From Companilactobacillus nodensis DSM 19682 = JCM 14932 = NBRC 107160 (GTDB taxonomy: Bacteria; Bacillota; Bacilli; Lactobacillales; Lactobacillaceae): a stretch of 62,153 nucleotides of DNA. The position numbers were made by a program, and so were the translations under genes. Numbering within the stretch: the first letter of the stretch is position 1; every line of letters begins with the position of its first letter. A model generated the notes under the pieces. The model worked only from the letters and a program-made list of their open reading frames with translations. It was not told where the DNA came from and ran no database searches. The stretch covers positions 1-62,153 of the forward strand of contig NZ_BAMN01000011.1 in the NCBI RefSeq assembly GCF_000615905.1. Reading direction: 5' to 3'. Of this stretch, positions 60,681 to 62,153 are shown piece after piece.

Positions 60681-61049
60681 TTACTCAATAACAACCTTCA
60701 AATCAACAATCTTGCCATCATCATCGAATTGATAATAATCGAATCCGTGTAAAGAAAACAGTGTATCATCACTCTTTAATCCCGCAACTACCCACTCTGT
60801 TTTGTAATCGTCATTGATACTTCTAGTCTCAAAAATATGTTTTAACTGTTTATTGCGACCGAAGAATGACCTAAAAAAATCAGAGATCTCGTTTTTATTC
60901 TTGGCAGTTTCATTAATACCAGACTTGATACTTGCACTTTCACTAAATAGATCAATAATCTCATTCAGTGAATCTACATCACACGAAGCAAAATCAGAAA
61001 ATTTAAAATATCTTTGAATTGTATTTAAATTTGTAGCCACATCAGCCAT
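60681..61049 (-). CDS. NTF2-like (SnoaL-type) protein
   Basis: 122 residues from ATG 61047-61049 (MADVATNLNTIQRYFKFSDF) behind CTGGAG; the longer frame to 61091 has no binding site. Pattern of a cone-shaped NTF2 fold: SLNEIIDLFSESASIKSGIN, then SDFFRSFFGRNKQLKHIFET and a beta-rich end LHGFDYYQFDDDGKIVDLKV. Often small ligand-binding or enzyme-like proteins; function not predictable. Confidence 0.78.
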   Translation of the reverse strand: MADVATNLNTIQRYFKFSDFASCDVDSLNEIIDLFSESASIKSGINETAKNKNEISDFFRSFFGRNKQLKHIFETRSINDDYKTEWVVAGLKSDDTLFSLHGFDYYQFDDDGKIVDLKVVIE

Positions 61050-61231
61050 AATAATTTTCTCCAGTCGACAATTATTTACATAATTGTACATCTGAATTAA
61101 TCGCTTAACAGATAAGCATACAACTTGTAAATGACCATAATAATAACCTATGCAAATTTAATATTGTTATTTATCATTAATATTCGTGCTATCCTATTAC
61201 ATAAGATAAATATTTAAAAAGAGGTCTCACA

Positions 61232-61969
61232 ATGAATCCCACAATTGAAAATATGCTCCAACATGTTTCCGTTAGAAGCTTTACAGATCAACCCATTACA
61301 CCAGAACAAAAAGAATCACTAATTGCTGCCGCCCAACACGGTTCAACGACTGAATTCGTTCAGGCCTTCTCAATTATTGAAATCACTGATCAAACATTAC
61401 GTAATAAATTATCAGATATTACTATTAGTTCTCCTCACGTTAAAAAGGCCGATACATTCTATGTTTTCGTCGCAGACTTACACCGTCAGGCAAACATCTT
61501 ACGAGCAAATAAACAGAGCTTGGATAGTATCAAAAATATGGAGGCACTTCTACTATCCACAATTGATACAACGATTGCCGCTCAAAACATGGCTGTTGCT
61601 GCTGAATCAATGGGATTAGGTATCTGTTATATTGGCAGTCTAAGAAATAACATTGCACAGGTAGCTAAGTTATTAAAATTACCAGACTTTACTATCCCTC
61701 TATTCGGTATGACTGTCGGCGTTCCAAGCACTAAGAATCAGTTGAAGCCTCGTATGGCACCGTCAAATCAAGTCGCAACTAATTCGTATAATGAAGATCA
61801 ATTCAATGATTTATCAGAATATGATCAAGTTGTAAAAGACTATTATGTTAATCGCAAAAGTAATCCAGCCGATACATCTTGGACTGATAAGAATTTAGCA
61901 ATTTTTAAAGAAGTCCACCGTGCTGATGTCGCTGCCTTTTTAAGAAAACAAGGATTCTCTTTGGATTAA
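61232..61969 (+). CDS. NADPH-dependent FMN nitroreductase (NfsA/NfrA-like)
   Basis: 245 residues. N-terminal ENMLQHVSVRSFTDQPITPEQ with the FMN-binding RSF motif, MAVAAESMGLGICYIGSLRN, and DFTIPLFGMTVGVPSTKNQL. Reduces nitro compounds, quinones or flavins. The C-terminus (HRADVAAFLRKQGF) is typical. AAGAGGT binding site; followed by a terminator. Confidence 0.9.
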   Translation: MNPTIENMLQHVSVRSFTDQPITPEQKESLIAAAQHGSTTEFVQAFSIIEITDQTLRNKLSDITISSPHVKKADTFYVFVADLHRQANILRANKQSLDSIKNMEALLLSTIDTTIAAQNMAVAAESMGLGICYIGSLRNNIAQVAKLLKLPDFTIPLFGMTVGVPSTKNQLKPRMAPSNQVATNSYNEDQFNDLSEYDQVVKDYYVNRKSNPADTSWTDKNLAIFKEVHRADVAAFLRKQGFSLD

Positions 61970-62003
61970 ATTTTGTACGGCCATAATATATTAATTAACG
62001 AAC

Positions 62004-62053
62004 AAAATGGATTCGACACAAATCTTAATGATTTGGTTGAATCCATTTTTTTA
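62004..62053 (+). terminator. Terminator of the nitroreductase gene
   Basis: AAAATGGATTC ... GAATCCATTTT (11-bp perfect outer stem) followed by TTT. Confidence 0.8.
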
Positions 62054-62153
62054 TAAAGATAACAGTCGTTGACATAAGCTTTCTAATTATCCGAAATTAA
62101 TTCAACGTTATTTGTGAAATTCAACAGTACTAAAATTATAATTATTCAGCGAC

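Overview
The window is about 62 kb of AT-rich DNA from a low-GC Gram-positive bacterium. The host genes (oleate hydratase, C69 dipeptidase, DUF2252 next to polyphosphate kinase, LemA-HtpX, glyA, rarA, CPBP protease, nitroreductase) and the strong AGGAGG ribosome binding sites suggest a Lactobacillaceae member, perhaps Companilactobacillus-like. The genus is inference. Positions 1 to about 29.8 kb are the right-hand part of a siphovirus-type prophage; its left end (rest of the tail, lysis genes, attL) lies outside the window. From about 29.9 kb to the end is chromosome.

Prophage, read in its main (minus) direction from right to left. The integrase (28591..29721), an envelope-anchored protein, an ImmA-like protein and a CI-like repressor lie on the plus strand. 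A 270-bp switch region with three related operators separates them from a Cro-like gene. A small plus-strand gene with its own promoter and terminator (26280..26474) interrupts the leftward early region. Then come DUF771, two tiny membrane proteins, an HNH homing endonuclease, a SNF2 helicase with a stop in front of Walker A, VRR-NUC, a PD-(D/E)XK nuclease fused to a Sak4-like ATPase, DUF669, a compact family B DNA polymerase, small ORFs and a frameshifted primase-helicase. A gene-free 344-bp stretch full of TGTCAAAGAT repeats leads to a late-type regulator, an 11-bp tandem repeat, a tRNA-like fold and an HNH gene. The head genes follow: portal (in-frame stop), minor head protein, terminase large subunit in an unusual place and followed by its own terminator, scaffold, capsid. 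Last come connectors, major tail protein, frameshifting tail chaperones, tape measure, Dit, tail endopeptidase protein and the start of a baseplate protein. The tape measure gene is split by an 897-nt group I intron carrying a NUMOD4/HNH endonuclease; removing it restores a 900-residue frame.

Chromosomal part: a large membrane protein, a VOC protein, oleate hydratase with a palindromic operator over its promoter, an aldo/keto reductase behind a leader that ends in a perfect intrinsic terminator, a secreted serine hydrolase, lemA-htpX, a membrane-anchored nuclease, glyA, a YjeM-like permease (frameshifted), pepD, ybjQ, tRNA-Gln(CTG), an alpha/beta hydrolase, a quinone oxidoreductase and an MFS transporter (all three frameshifted), GNAT, DUF2252-ppk1, a flavin-binding protein, rarA, an M50-like protease, a polysaccharide deacetylase whose start codon reads ACG, a 38-residue membrane peptide, an iron alcohol dehydrogenase with a candidate cre site, a CPBP protease, a multi-pass membrane protein, an NTF2-like protein and a nitroreductase.

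Five genes carry apparent one-base losses. Either this genome is decaying or the assembly under-calls bases; both should be kept in mind for every broken gene reported here.
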